Shown here piece after piece: positions 1 through 12,539 of a stretch of DNA of 64,000 nt; position 1 is the first letter of the stretch; each line of letters begins with the position of its first letter. The DNA comes from Diplosphaera chodatii (Eukaryota; Chlorophyta; Trebouxiophyceae; Prasiolales; Stichococcaceae), in contig JAALGY010000020.1 in NCBI GenBank assembly GCA_032358165.1, forward strand, positions 992,001 through 1,056,000, written 5' to 3'. Under the pieces are notes generated by a model, which saw only the letters and a program-made list of their open reading frames with translations, had not been told where the DNA came from and ran no database searches. The translations under genes were made by a program, and so were the position numbers.

Positions 1-3000
1 GCTGAGCACCGCTTCAAAGCACTGTGCGCACAGACTACCCACAAGCTGGCAAACTGAAGGACAGCAGGCACGCATTGCAGGTGAAGGCTTTGCGCAGGGA
101 AGTGGAGATTTACAGCCGCGAGGGAGTGGCAAGATCCTTGGACTGCTCATGCTGTTAGCGTGCCCTGCCAATATGTAGCACCTGTGCACCACAGTGCTCT
201 GCTGTGAGGCGTACAAAGGTGGACTTCACATCACACTGGTTACGTCACCACACACCTGACGTTGCTGGTCATCGTGTGTCACCGCAACCTGATATGACAA
301 GCAGGTTGCACAGTGGCGACCTGTTGCCAAACTGGGTTTGAGTTCGCGGACGAGTAGCCTGTGGTTGATCCACCTGTAGCATCTTTCGCAGTGTAGAATG
401 CGGTGTGATTGTATTCGATGATACAAAGATCGCTGCCGCCAGCCTGCTGAAGCTGTGGACGCATTGCTCAACAATGACGCAGCAGCCTGAAAGAGGACTC
501 ACTGCCCACTACTTTCTGAACTTCAGCGTCGTAGCAGACGAGTCTCCTGCTGACAAAGGCCTGCCAAGACGCGGCTTCAGCGGCACATGGAGCAAGCTCA
601 CAAGCCTAAGCCAGACGACGACACAGCACACGATTCTGCACATCGATGTGGGCAACGGCGTCATCACCACGGTCGAGCATGAGAAAGAGACACCAGTTGC
701 TAAGGTAACAGCCAACCCCCTGTCAACGGCACATTGCGACTGGGGCAGCCAATGTCTGCAAGACACATGAGCCATGCATGCCGATTGTGATGACACAGAT
801 CGGTGACATTTTGGAAGTGAGCAGCCTGCCCAGCCAGAGCATGCATATGGTGCTGTCGCTGCGGGGTGGCCGGGCGCCAAGATACCTGTTTCAGACGAAC
901 CATGATGCAATCATCTTCCAGACCACCCTCCTGCAGGTGGCACCACATGCATGCTAGCATGCTGTCAGCTCATGTGAGCCCATCATTCTTGCAGGCTGGC
1001 GCCTTTCTATGCTCCCAGCCGAGCTTTGACCAGTCCAAATATGTGGTTGAATTCACATGATGATGTGCAGCTGATGCACGGTGAGCACATAGCACAGCTG
1101 CCACACCCACGGCAGCTGCTGAAGCGGGGCCTCATCCAGAAGCGCACTCGCACCGGCGGGTTTCACGATCGTCTTGCGGTGCGCATGGTGCTGGATGCAT
1201 GTCTGGCACGCTCTTTGCAAGGTGTGGATGTGCAGGATTGGAGGCAATTGCATCCTCACGAAAAATATAGACGCCAAGCATTGCTTAGCTCCCCACAGGT
1301 GTTGGTGCCAGCACGCCTCTTTGTAATGCGCAGCCGGGAAGCCAAGTTCCCGCAGCACGTGTTGTCCTTGGTCAGCACAAATGTTGCATACAATGCCGAG
1401 GCTCGGACCATCTCACTTCCCGTGGTGCGCACGTGCACAGGTGCACACATCCCAGGAAGTGCCAGCTGCAGTACCTCAAGGTTGCCTCATGTGTGTGGAA
1501 GCCTCCACACTGTTGTGCAGGCTGGCAAAACGTACATCTTCCGAGGCATCACAGACGATGATGCTTCAGACTGGGTGCGCCGGCTGGAAGGCAGCATCGG
1601 CCTCAGGTGGACTTCCAAGCTTCTTGACTATCGATGGCGGCAGCCAAGCAGACACAACATCCTGCTTACTCTCCCAACACTGGTATGCAGTGCAGACATG
1701 GAGACATCCGATCTACTGTGAGGTGCAGGTACAACCCTTACAAGTACTCGAAGCAGGCGGTGGCTGCCATCGACGCTGAGCAGCCTTCGGAGGATGCACA
1801 GGAGGAGGAGCAGCTGCCATCGCCACTCGGGTCTCGCGGCGATGCAGCCACTATCTGGCATGCAAATGATGCGGCAGAGTTTGACGACAGCAACGCAGAT
1901 GCAGCAGCAGTTGATGATGACACATCAGAAACAGCAGACGGCAGGCTGGCAGACGCTGGTCATGGCAGGGTCAGCAGGCCACAGCAATTGACAGAGGATG
2001 ACTCACAAAGTTCAGAGTGGCGGCAGGTCGCTGATGCAGCAGCACTTTCGGACGATGCGGCTGTCGGCACTGCGGTCAGCAGTGGTAGCGCCGGTGCAGG
2101 TGTTACCAGGGCATTGATACAGCACGACAGCAGCGGTGTCACATGGGAGAGCTCATCAGTGGGACAACCATCGACCTGTGATGGCCCACCGCATGAGGCC
2201 GCCACCATCTGGCAGGCGCCTGTTGCAGCTGGTCCACACAGCAAGATGACAGAGCCGCTGGATGCAGATGCAGACGCACACCTTCTGGCTGAAGCAGCGG
2301 AAGTAGCAGCATCAGCTAGGCAATTTGAATCATCAGCACCGTCGCCCCCGGAGCAGCAGAGCCGTGCCACTGGCGAAGAGGCAGCACTGCCTCTGCAAGT
2401 ACGGGTTGTCAGACATTCATATTCATTTAGGATCTCCACCAGCATTAACGACAACGAAGTCACACAGCTTGTTTCATAGCGCTTGCTGTCGAGGTGCAGG
2501 AGCACATCGGGGCGGTGCTGACCCGAGTGCGCAGCCTCATGTCTGACGTCAGCACCTTCAAAGCACAGCAGGCAGCATTGGCTGCTGTAGACGGACCCAG
2601 TAGTACCAGCCAGCTTGACGCGGGCAAGCTCAGTGTTGACGGCAGCTCAGGCACCAGACAGCTCATTGGAACAAGTATATCGGACTACCAGGATGGTGTT
2701 GCAGCCAGGGTGCTGCTGCAGCAGTGGCAGGCACGGCAGCAGGATTGCAAGGGCAGCGAGGTGTCCACAGCATTCACGCCCACACAGGTAGATGCCTGGC
2801 CAAATATGGATCACGGTTTCAGCGGTCACTGCATGCAACTTGGCATTTACAGGCATTGCGCATCAAATCATGTTCTGATCTGTCGAAGCTTTGTTGGCAG
2901 GCAGCAAGGGTGCAGGACCTTCTGCAACAATTGGCAGAGCTGTCAGTGGACGCTGGGCTGGCACCTGGCAGCCCGGACAGCCATCTGTGCATTGGCCTGG

Positions 3001-3290
3001 GTGCGCACAGCAGGGTCGAGGTCTGCTGATGCAGGACTGACACTCGAGTATCCACGCTACGCATTGCACGGCAGCAACAGGACCTGCTGTGTGAACCTGC
3101 AGGAGAAGGCATCAGCCTGCGGCTGCTGCCTAAGATGCGCGTTGTCATCGAGATGGAGAGCGCTGCTTCACTTGCCCAAGCCTCGCCGCAGCTGATGACC
3201 ACAGAGAAGACAGCACAGATTGCACAGTCGTCCATCATGGCAGCGCGAGCGGCAGAGGCGGCGGTCCGCGAACGCAAGCGGGCAGAGTGA
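1..3290 (+). CDS. uncharacterised multi-exon protein with a PH-like segment (5' end may lie outside window)
   Basis: I do not recognise this gene. Open segments on the plus strand, separated by GT-AG-like breaks, read in one direction from the left edge to a stop at 3288-3290. Near 60-150 there is a charged stretch (KALRREVEIYSREG). Around 520-700, 790-900 and 1030-1400 are beta-rich segments. At about 1500-1610 the segment ending in DASDWVRRLEGSIG resembles the last strand and helix of a PH domain. Then follows a long acidic, Ala/Ser/Gln-rich linker (about 1740-2400) and coiled-coil-like segments (2490-2790, 2900-3030, 3050-3290) ending in RERKRAE. Exon joins were not resolved and the start codon is unknown. 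A membrane- or lipid-associated scaffold is possible, but that is inference from one weak motif. Confidence 0.4.
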
Positions 3291-3756
3291 TTTACTAATG
3301 CGCATACATACTAGACATAATTGCATGCAACCTAGTCAGGACAGTGATGAGCAGGCTTGATGTTCGGATGGCGGAAAGAGACATGTTGAGCTGCAACGGC
3401 AGGTATTGGCTGCCTGGGGACGTACTTTGGGCAGCTCGAATGCTTCGTGACTGTTAGACACGATTCTATTGTGCTGTGATATATGATATATATGGTGGAC
3501 TTGCCGAAGACTTACAAATTTACAAATCAGCTTCTCCTGCTGCATGCCTACATCCTGTTGCCAGATCACCAGAGCTTACTAAGTGAGCACCACAACTCGG
3601 TCTTTCCGGGCGGCAATTGGCCACATCGAGCACGTTGCAGACGGAAGCCATCGTTTTGGTCAAGGGCGTTGCAGATCAGCCTGTCTATCGAACTCGTAGC
3701 TTGTGAACTCTGGCCTGGTTCCAAGCTTGTCGCTCGCCGCGCATGCACCTGCAGAC
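3291..3756. other. intergenic spacer, nothing recognised
   Basis: This lies between the stop of the PH-like gene and the TrpF start. It contains short AT-rich stretches, including ATATGATATATATGG at about 3480-3494, which could serve as a promoter element for the downstream gene. I see no coding signal or repeat. Confidence 0.3.
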
Positions 3757-4966
3757 ATGCTAGCTCCCTGCCGAGGGTTCGTCGGCGCGAGACCAGCCCT
3801 TGCAGCGTTTCAAACGTCAACGTCTAGTTGCTGCCACCGGACGCCAGCTGTGCGGAGGTATAGTGTTCAGTCGGCCACAGCAGGGTACGTGCAGGCAGTG
3901 CGGGGTTGGAGCAGGCACCACTACGGTGCTTCTGTCACCTGCAGGTTGCATGCTTGGCACGCACATGCGCAGCAGCTTACGCCGCTTGTGAAGATATGCG
4001 GCGTGCAGAGTCCCGAGGATGCGGCTCTGGCAGCTGATGCTGGCGCGGACTTCATAGGTAATCGTCCTGCGAGCTCATAGCATGTGACGTCCAAGACGCG
4101 TAGCCAAAGTCTGTTTGATTTACACGATCAGGCCACATGTATGCGTAGGCATGATCTTGTGGCCGAAGGCAAAGCGTGCAGTCAGCATCAGCACTGCCGC
4201 GCAAATAGCAGCAGAGGCAGTCCAGCGTGAAGCACAACCTGTGGCGGTGTTTGTTGACGAGAGCGCAGAGGTGATATCCCGGGTGTGCTCGGAGACCGGC
4301 ATCAGCACAGTGCAGCTCCACGGGGCTGGTGCAAGGGCATCACTGGTGGACATCCCGCCAGAGCTGCAGGTGAATGTCGCCGCAACGATTGCTTCTGCGA
4401 GCGCTGTGCTCTGTTATACACATTGAGTGCATGTTCAAAGTGCACCTGCTACCCCATTCCTGGCCGCCCGCAGGTGATCTATGTGCTGCATGCAACCCCG
4501 GAAGGAGAAATCCAGACCGCGCTGCCAACAAGCAGTAGGTGCGATGCAAAGCTGTAGCGTGATGACGGTATTCCAAAGCCTGCCCATCAGCCCTCAGCTA
4601 GCGTTGACTGTGCAGTTGATAAAGCATGCATCGACATGTCCGATGCAGATTGTTAGTCTTTTGGTATGAGCATCATGTCCGGTTCGCAGGCAGCCCGACT
4701 GGCTGCTGGTGGATGGCCTCAAGGGCGGCAGTGGCATCACGCTCGACTGGCGGGCGCTGAAGGTGCCGTCAGGCTTCGCGCATCAGGGCTGGCTGCTGGC
4801 AGGCGGCCTGCATGCCGGGAACGTGGCAGAGGCGGCGGCCATCGCCAGGCCGTCAGCTGTGGATGTGTCCAGTGGGGTTGCAGGCCCAGATGGCATGGCC
4901 AAGGATCCAGTACAGGTCCGGGCATTCATAGATGCAGCCAAGGGGCGGCAACGTGCATCTGTGTAG
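3757..4966 (+). CDS. trpF/PAI: phosphoribosylanthranilate isomerase, probably plastid-targeted
   Basis: Catalyses the Amadori rearrangement of phosphoribosylanthranilate to CdRP in tryptophan synthesis. Four exons fit with consistent phases: 3757-4057, 4149-4369, 4474-4538, 4690-4966 (287 residues). The ATG at 3757 opens a Ser/Ala/Arg-rich leader typical of a chloroplast transit peptide. The mature part begins with the strand carrying the catalytic Cys, LVKICGVQSPEDA, and continues through GADFIGMILWPKAKR across the first intron. Further on are VAVFVDESAE, VQLHGAG, the catalytic-Asp strand WLLVDGLKGGSG, and the phosphate-binding end GWLLAGGLHAGNV...VDVSSGV. Its length matches a plant-type enzyme plus leader. 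A second tryptophan gene, the next enzyme of the pathway, lies about 24 kb downstream on the same strand. Confidence 0.95.
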
Positions 4967-5112
4967 ACAGGGCTGAAGTCTCGGTCCACACAGCGAGCGC
5001 CATGATAGCATAGCCCAGTGGTAGCATTGCGCTCTAGATGATGTTCGTATGCCGTATATTTGTTGTCTTCGGAATCCTTAAGCTGGGTGTGCCAGTGGTG
5101 CCAGGGTCATTA

Positions 5113-7589
5113 TCAGTGTCCAATCCTGGCTCTCTTGGCACTGCGGGCTGTGCTGGGCTGCTGGTGTACATCAGGCTGCTCTTCAGGCTCCGAGCCGCTG
5201 TCGCCCTCTGCTCCGCTGTCTGACTCCCCCTCATCTTCCGCCTCCTCCAGCCTGCCCAGCAGCTGCACGACCCAACGCGATGCCTTGGACAAAATGGCCA
5301 GCTCGCCCTTCCGCACCTATGCAGCAAACAACAATGCGATGCTCCCCTCACACAGAGCGGCGTGTCAAGTTTGGTTCTATGCTGTCCAGTGACGTGGCAG
5401 ATGTGATGGTCATGAGTAATGCTGTGATGATGCAAAGGTCACCTGCGCAGCACACTGCACGCGGTAGCTGCTGGATGCGCCTGCTGATCGAGCGGCTGCT
5501 TCTGCGGGCGCATACCGCTTGACGCGGCTGGAGAGCACAGCCAGCAGCACGCTGCACACGTCGCTGCAGAAGTCTGGGTCGTCTTCAGCAGCACCCTGCA
5601 GCATGTCCATGTCGAGCAGGCTGGGAAAGGCGGAGCTCCTGCTTCCGCTGCTGCCGGCGGCTCCCTGTTGCGTTTGGAGATATGCTGCAAAATCCTCCTT
5701 GCCCATGAGCAGGATCTGCAGCACAGCATGTGCATCAGCTCCATTGCAGTGGCTCACACGATGCGTAGCAGTGCAGTGGCAAATCAGCAGCCCAGAGGTG
5801 TGGTGCATGCGGATGCACCCACCATGCCAGCAGTCAGAAGCTCTGGAGGCAGCACCATGCCCGCAGATAAGCGGAAGCCACTGCCCACTCGCGGCAGCAC
5901 CCATGCCTGTGCCGTCTCAAAGGCAGCAGCTGCGCTAGGGTCCGGTGGCATACCAGCGTCTGCATCCTCTTCCATTCGAGCATCGAGCTGATCCTGCACA
6001 GCGCCATCTATGTGTAAGCGCTTGCTGACACCTGGCAACAATCATACGTGCTGCAGGAAGTGTTAGGCATTGACGGGTGGTGGGTTGTGAGGTGCGGGTG
6101 ATGGAACAGCAGAAAGGTAGGAGCACCTGGCAGGCTTCCAGCAGCAGGGATGTGCTGATAGTGACATAGTTGTGGGGGTTGGCAATGCCAGATTCTACAA
6201 AGCCATATATTCGGAGCAGCTCGGCATCCGACAGGTTGCCGTAGCAGTACAAAAGCTGCTCGCCGGCTGCAATGTCCCTCTCTGTGGCGTGCACAATGCT
6301 CAATCAACATGTGCACCCCTTTTCGCACGACGGACTCATCAGCCATGCACAGCTGTGATGTGAATTCCATGGGGACGAGTAGTATGGGCAGGCTGACACG
6401 ACAGCTGACATCCACTGGAGGCCAGTCGCCGACGAGTCACCTGCTGTCAAGACGAAGGTGCCAGCACCAGGGCTATCTGCAGGCCGGAGGTTCACCGTGG
6501 CATTGCGCTGGCCTGCATCTGTGGAGTGGTTGGCCATGTCAATGCCTGCGAGAATGTACAGATCTTCCTGCTCCTCCTCGGACTTTCTGTCAGCTGCCCA
6601 CGTGATCTGCGCAGGCAGTGCGCCTTGTTTCCAGAAAGGTAGAGGAAACCAAAAGTGCTCCACAAGTTGTAAAGGAAGCAAACAGGCAGACGCATTGCAC
6701 CTTTTTGAGGTGGAATGCGCGCGATTGCACCATCCCAGCTGCATATATGAAATCGTCATACGACCTGCATTGACCGCGCCATGGTTTGTATGCCATCATA
6801 TGGCGCCAGTGCACACTCCTATGCAGGTTTGAAGCCATGAAATCACTACACACGTGTTGGCTTCAGGCCACCACTGCCGATGCTGCCTCATGAGCGGCAG
6901 CAGCTGATGTTGAAACACCTGCGGGTAGCCTGCATCTGCCCCGCTGATCTCGGTTCCTGCAACAATGAAGGTGTGCCGGGTAGCATATACTGTTTAGGCG
7001 GCTGGAAGAATGACTGTCGGAACATAGACGCAGCAGTGCAATGGAATGAAGCGCATGCCCACCCTCAAGTGCAGCATGCTCCTCTGCTGTCCAGGCAAGC
7101 ACACAGTCGTGGCTGCCAGGCAGCGCAGCGAGCCACGGCCGCAATTGTGACGCCTCCTTGCACGCCAGCTCCGCCATGAGCAGCAGGACCGTGCTGAGGA
7201 AGGGGCCCAGGGCGGCGGCCTCTGTGCGCAGCCATGTTGCTACCTCTGTGGCGCCGGCCTGGATGGGACACCGCTGCCTATCAGGGAGCGACATGATGTA
7301 TAATTGCCACTGACTGTGAATGGGCCGTTGCTCATGGTGTTGCCGCACTTACGGCCAGCTATTGCTGAGGATGGTGCACCTCATGCTCAGCTGTCAGAGG
7401 GTCCGCGGCAACATGCAGACACCCTGCCGGTGGGACTGCGATCAGCGCCTGGCCTTGCCGACACGCGTCTGATGTCCGAACGCCGCGCCCAGCGTTGTCC
7501 ACTGTGGCTGCCAGCTGCACTCCGGCGTGCACATTGCCGCCGATCGCCCTCAGCCATGATGCCAAGTCGCTGGCATCCGTGCTGGACAT
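5113..7589 (-). CDS. SET-domain lysine methyltransferase, Rubisco LSMT/SETD6-like
   Basis: Predicted S-adenosylmethionine-dependent protein-lysine methyltransferase. The ATG at 7589 starts a SET N-terminal region (LASWLRAIGG, then NAGRGVRTSDACRQG). Next come an LSMT-type helical stretch (about 7280-7060: LPGSHDCVLAW, then EEHAALEG), the SET core with DMANHSTDAGQRNATV (about 6510) and the catalytic-Tyr strand GEQLLYCYGNLSDAELL (about 6220-6270). The Rubisco-substrate-binding-type C-terminal half follows. Three of the last exons are clear: 5823-6020 (acceptor ambiguous, could be 6031), 5443-5715 and 5113-5316. The tail is acidic and ends with a basic RSAKRARIGH. Upstream exon joins were not all resolved. 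The substrate cannot be told from sequence: Rubisco LSU, aldolase or a nuclear target are all possible. It is divergent from COX5b. Confidence 0.85.
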
Positions 7590-8079
7590 CAGCCGTGGTG
7601 TACGCGGGATGTGTGATATTGTTGCTGCGCGGTTGAATCAACGGGAAGGCGGCAGCAACCTGAACATGGCGACGGCAAAGCTAACCTCAGATGGGGCCCA
7701 TTGCTTCGCCAACAGATGCAGTTGGCTATGCAATGGGCAGTGCGATGCAGTCCACACTTCGGATTGTTTCTAAGGAATCAATGAAATAATAGCATCCGAT
7801 GCAAGGCGCGATGACAACTGGTTGGGGACATGCGTGTTGCATCAGGTACATGACATCCGATTCAACTTTGGGCTGACGGCATCCAATACGAATAAGCAAC
7901 ATCAAAGTACGTCATTGATAAACCTAACCCAGGTCGCAGGCCTATTGACGCTTCACCCAGCTTGCAACCGATCACTGACGTGACAGCGACGTGACGTTGA
8001 TTCTGCGAGGAGTGTGTGTTGTCCGCGACAGCACTGCGGCGGCACCAGGGCTGGGGGCGGCGCCTGCCCAGAGTTCGGG
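7590..8079. promoter_or_regulatory. divergent intergenic region between SET gene and COX5b
   Basis: This 490-bp region separates two oppositely directed ATGs (7589 minus, 8080 plus), so it should hold both promoters. No clear TATA box or known operator was seen. The middle (about 7780-7930) is more AT-rich than the flanks. Confidence 0.4.
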
Positions 8080-9236
8080 ATGCGTGGGCTCTGTAGGCTA
8101 GCAAGGTTCGCCAGCCAGGCTGCTCGATCGGGTGTGGCAGCCGGCTTCCCTGCTGGCAGCACTACAGAGGCGGTGTTTCAGCAGGTGATCTTGCGGCCCA
8201 GCCTGAAAGCCATGGGGGAGCTACTGGATTGCTGCCAACCCCTATATTCGGTCACCATGCCCGAGCGAGGGACACCCGGTCGTCATCAGTAAACACCGTA
8301 CCCAAATGCTAGCTAGCATGGGGTCTCAGCAGCCATGCGCGGTCTTCAATGGGCACGGTAGCCATGCTGCCTCACAAGTGCAAGTGGCGCACCACCAACG
8401 CAACACGAAGGCTTCTTGTTTTGCGTGTGTCACCACAGATTCCCCCAGATGCACAGATGCCTGAAGCAGAATATCCATATCCCATGTGATACTCAGTTGT
8501 GACATGGTGGTTACAGGCTGGCCCAGCAGCAGCCCTTGCAGCACAGTGGCGCAGCCTGCCAGTCAGCACACTGAGCTTTGCAACAGCAGCAGGCAGCTCT
8601 GATCTGACAACCGAGTATGAGCACGTTACGGGGCTTGAGAAGTGAGTGCTGGTCGTCTCTTCGTTGCATCCTGCTGATGGTTCCATGCAGTCCATGTCAC
8701 GCCCAGCAACTATGGAAGTTATGGCTCTCTGCACCTCAGCTTCGATGTGTTGCGACTTAAACACACAGGCAGGAGATTGAGGCTACGATGAAGGGCGTTG
8801 ACCCGTGGCACGAGGACTGGTATGCCCCCGTCACTGTTTTCTCTGCAAACTCCTGTGTGTCGCTGTTAATGCATGGCCATTGAAGGCTGCTCACCCAAAC
8901 CTGCAGGTTAGATGCGCCATTTGGCACTGCGGATAAGCCGGTCGAGGTGCCCTCAATGTTCGACCACCGGGTCGTAGGCGTGCCAGACCCCGACGACGAC
9001 TCATTGGTCTGGTAAGTGTCTGCCAGCTGTCCAATGGCATGCGTGGTCTCGTAATGAGCGGCTGGTGTTGAAACAGTATCACAGCAGCCTTTCTTGATCT
9101 GCAACAAAGCATCATTTGGGCGGTCATGCTGTGCCCCAGGTGGGGCATCATCGAGGAGGGTCAACCGCCCAAGCAGATCATTGAGGAGGGGGAGTATTTT
9201 GTGCTGAAACGAGTGGAGGGCGGCGGCGGTCACTGA
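8080..9236 (+). CDS. COX5b: cytochrome c oxidase subunit 5b, without the zinc cysteines
   Basis: Nuclear-encoded peripheral subunit of respiratory complex IV. Five exons fit with consistent phases: 8080-8184, 8517-8641, 8769-8819, 8907-9011, 9140-9236 (160 residues). The first exon (MRGLCRLARFASQAARSG) looks like a mitochondrial presequence. The family core is clear: YEHVTGLEK, then WLDAPFGTADKPVEVPSMF, HRVVGVPDPDDDSLVWW and GEYFVLKRVEGGGGH. In animal, yeast and land-plant subunits this last region binds zinc through four cysteines (a CPGG-type site and a CPVC-type site). Here those positions read VPDP and PPKQI, and no cysteine lies in exons 3-5. The fold is probably kept while the metal is lost. 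Whether this is lineage-wide is unknown to me. It is convergent with the YjbQ gene. Confidence 0.92.
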
Positions 9237-9606
9237 CGGGAAAGACAGGGAAGGGGATGCTATTGCATCCGGCGCAGGAATGCGTCAAACGTGGTACACC
9301 CACTCAGTAAGCTGGATGACACAGTTTCAGATTGCAGGATGCTCCGCTGAGTTTGCATCACTGCTAGATTGTCGAATAGGCCTGCTACAGCTTGGATGGG
9401 CGTGCTGTCATGCAGCACAGTAAATCAGGACGTGCTACAGAGGTGGAATGGTGGACCATCCACCGGTGAAGCAGCAGATAGAATACGTCAAGTCCAAGGG
9501 TGCCAACCAAGCGTGGCCATAGTCAACATATCAATACTGTACATCGAGAAACCACTCCTCTCAGCAGAATCACAACACAGTAATTTGTACATCCCTCCGC
9601 ACCAGC
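9237..9606. other. intergenic spacer between convergent genes
   Basis: This is 370 bp between the COX5b stop and the YjbQ stop and should contain both 3' UTRs. No open frame with family resemblance and no repeat was seen. Confidence 0.4.
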
Positions 9607-11107
9607 TCAGCGGCACTGTACGTACTTCTGACCGTCAGCCCGACGCCGTCCCGAAAGTGTCACCACCATGCTGCGGCTGCCGCCATGGTTCCGTGCTTCA
9701 ACTAGGTATATACTGCAGAAGCACACAAGACGTGCGTTGGTACTGTGACTCTTGTCGTGCATCGTGCAGTGTTGGTTTAAAAGCAATAGCGTACATGCAG
9801 AACAATTGCAGCGCTCACCCCTGCCATGTGCCGAGGGCAAGCCTGCCCCTGCTGATGGGGATGGTCAGCGATGGTCCCATCAGCGAGCTCTTGACATGTG
9901 CTGGCATGTCGTCATAGCTGCAGGCACACAAGACGACGAGGCACGCCTGGCGGCTGCGTTGCCATGTGTACAAATGCTGACAGGCAATGCCACTAACAAT
10001 GGACTGAAAGCTTGCGTCTGATGCCTCACCCTTCATCTAGATGCCTGTAGTGGTTGCCCTGCACCAGAAGGCGTATTAGGAATGTTGTTGCTATCGAGCC
10101 TCTTCCTTACATGGGCGGTTTGCCTGGGAGTGCCCCCAGTGAGCCCTCCGGCAGACGCAGTGAGCATGTGCCAATCGGCCAGCCAAACGTGGGGCTCACC
10201 TCGGGTGCCAGCTTCTCCAGCGCATCATTGAGGTCCAGTGGCACGTCAGGACTCGCTGCAGCAAGAAGGGGCCATGCTGTTTCAGGCATGCTGTACCAGC
10301 AAGGGGCCATGCTATTTTGTAGGCAAACACAGTAGTGCTCCATGAACATGCGATCAAGGGGTCTACCCTCGACTTACCATTCTCATTGATTGTCAACCCC
10401 GCAGATGTATGCAAAATGAATATCGAGGCAAGCCCCACCTGTACGACAGCCATCAGCAGCATATGCTCTTGCGCATGGCGAGGACGCTGTTATCAATGTC
10501 ACATACGCTACACACAGAGAGGAGACAGCTGCCCTGCGGCTGCGTGGCGACGCACCTCGAACTCGCTGATTTCTGGGACCTGGCTGACGACGTCACGCGT
10601 CACAACATGACACCCGCGCCTCTTGCCTAGACAGGACCAAGGAAGACTCCACTTGGCATATAAATGGTGTTTGATTTGCTGCGTGCAATAATGTGCAGTG
10701 TACCACCTGCAATGTGCACTCACCCGGCAGTGTGACTGTCTTCTGCACCCAGTCGACGGCGGCGCCAGAAGGCGCATCTACTGGTGAAGCAACTGTTTCC
10801 AGGCGCACATGCACAGTCAGCCTCAAGCAGAAGTAATGGACCAGCATGATGCACATTGAAGTTCAGGCGCCCTTCCGGCCCTGCCAGTGCATATTCTGCT
10901 CCTCCAAGGCCATGAACCCACCAGATGATGCGACGTACCTGCACCGCCTACAACCTGCTCCGCCCTCACCCGCTGCCCGCCTCCGACGATCTGTCGATGG
11001 AGGGGCCGGTGCAGTCGCGGGGACAAGAAGCCCCGCCTATGCATGTTGGGGGCGGATGGGCACTCATGCTGGTGCGGGCGGAGAGTAGCTGGAAGCGCCG
11101 CCGCCAT
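9607..11107 (-). CDS. YjbQ/UPF0047 family protein (secondary thiamine-phosphate synthase-like)
   Basis: A small conserved family of bacteria, archaea, algae and plants; bacterial members have weak thiamine-phosphate synthase activity, and the true role is uncertain. Exons with matching phases, in coding order: a segment ending at 10724 ([12 protein letters not shown]), 10556-10626, 10378-10438, 10200-10255, 10030-10058, 9819-9917, and the last from about 9702 to 9607. Family motifs are present across the joins: [68 protein letters not shown]. The His of ILHTSAG, the NEN and the RxHGG-like RNHGG are the conserved active-site set. The 5' end is uncertain. An ATG at 11107 opens an Arg-rich leader that could be a transit peptide, and an in-frame ATG at 10856 is an alternative. 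The exons are very short (29-71 bp). Confidence 0.88.
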
Positions 11108-11499
11108 GATGCTGATGATGACTGAAAGCGTGGTAGCAGCGGATGATGCTGGCACCTGCGTTCTACAGCACGGGTCAGGGCGCTGTGTGGCTGATCGAAG
11201 TGTCTAGTTTGCGCTTTGCCTGGCTTCTTACCGGATTCAAGGCAACTGTGCAGTTGCGGGGAAACGTTCTTGGACCGTCCGCAACATGCATGCGAAGGAC
11301 AAGCGCTGTACCGTGCAGCGTAGGCAAACGGTGGCCAGTATAGTGTGACCTGCACGCATACGCCCTTCGTATTTCAGTCATAATGGTGGTGGCCGTCGCG
11401 CCATGCCTACGTCAGTGCTGCAAAGCCGATCAAGCAAGATCACAGTGATCAAGGGGTACTCGGGTGCGGATGATGATTGTCCGCTGCATAGCTGGCAAA

Positions 11500-12520
11500 C
11501 GCCTCTACATTGAGTTGGCAAGCTCCGCCCGTGTCAGCTTGCTTGCCACTCAATGTTCTTGCTGACTTGCTGGCTGCATGCAGCAATAAAGCCTGCCACA
11601 ACTCCTGCTCTGCCACATATGCTCATGTATCCAGCCTTGGGTGCTTGTGCGGTTTCAAAAGCTTCAAGTTCTTATGGGAGTGGCGTACGGACCCATGACG
11701 CGCATCCACGCGCAACGGCCTGACGCATCCAGCCAATGCCTCAGGAATGAACAGCCAGAATGTCAAAGCGGAGCTGCTGAGGACGAGGTGCGTGTACAGA
11801 AGTGCTTCTGCAAGCATCATGCATCATCAGCCAGTTGTGCAAGTTATCAAGCCTGCAATGTACTGTTCAGTACATGGCGCCGACAAGTGCGTGAGCATGC
11901 GTAGATATTTGCCATAGGGACGTGAATGCAGATGGAAACAGCCTTGAAATCTGCACTGCAGCTGAAGCTCCCTGGGTGGCTGAGCCAGCCGACGGCTGGT
12001 GCTGCAGCGCAGCTTGCAGCTCTGCTGCCATGGACGGTGCCATTGCCTTAACTGTAGGTCCAGATGCTTGTGCAGTGTATCTGGATTTGCTTTGCACCAA
12101 TTGAAGGCCCAGTACTGCATGATGCCTGCCCCTGACTGGACAGGCCGAGTCCAATTCCGTTGCGAGCTGTTGTACAGACTGCCACAGGCTTCGACTACAC
12201 CAGTGCTCTGCTCTGGCTGGATGCTCTGAGCACACGCATGCGAAACCTGCAGTGCAGTCTTGAGAGGTCAGCTGCACAGCATGCTGAGAAAGCACACCAG
12301 GAATGTGGTTCGTGCTTCGACCCAGAAGGTGGGCATGCTGTTTTGATTTGCTTCCATGTGCAGCTGGCAAGATGAGACGTGACGCCCATTGCAGTGCAGG
12401 CCCAGATGCCACTCTGACTGCTGCCCTGCTTTACTACAGGTCACAGCTTTCGACACACCCACTGCAAGCAATTAGTCCCACCAGCAGCATCTGCCTGGCT
12501 GTCGATGTTTCCTCAGCTTG
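11500..12520 (+). CDS. possible uncharacterised multi-exon gene
   Basis: This is weak. Plus-strand segments have coding-like composition: about 11740-11795 (MNSQNVKAELLRTR before a GTGCGT donor), 11930-12050 (Ala/Leu-rich, ALKSALQLKLPGWLSQ) and 12163-12330 (FDYTSALLWLDALSTRMRNL, then a Gln/Ala-rich helix). The last looks like a coiled coil. No family was recognised and no complete set of phases could be built, so this may be a gene fragment or pseudogene. Confidence 0.22.
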
Positions 12521-12539
12521 AGGGAACCAGTAGCAGGGG

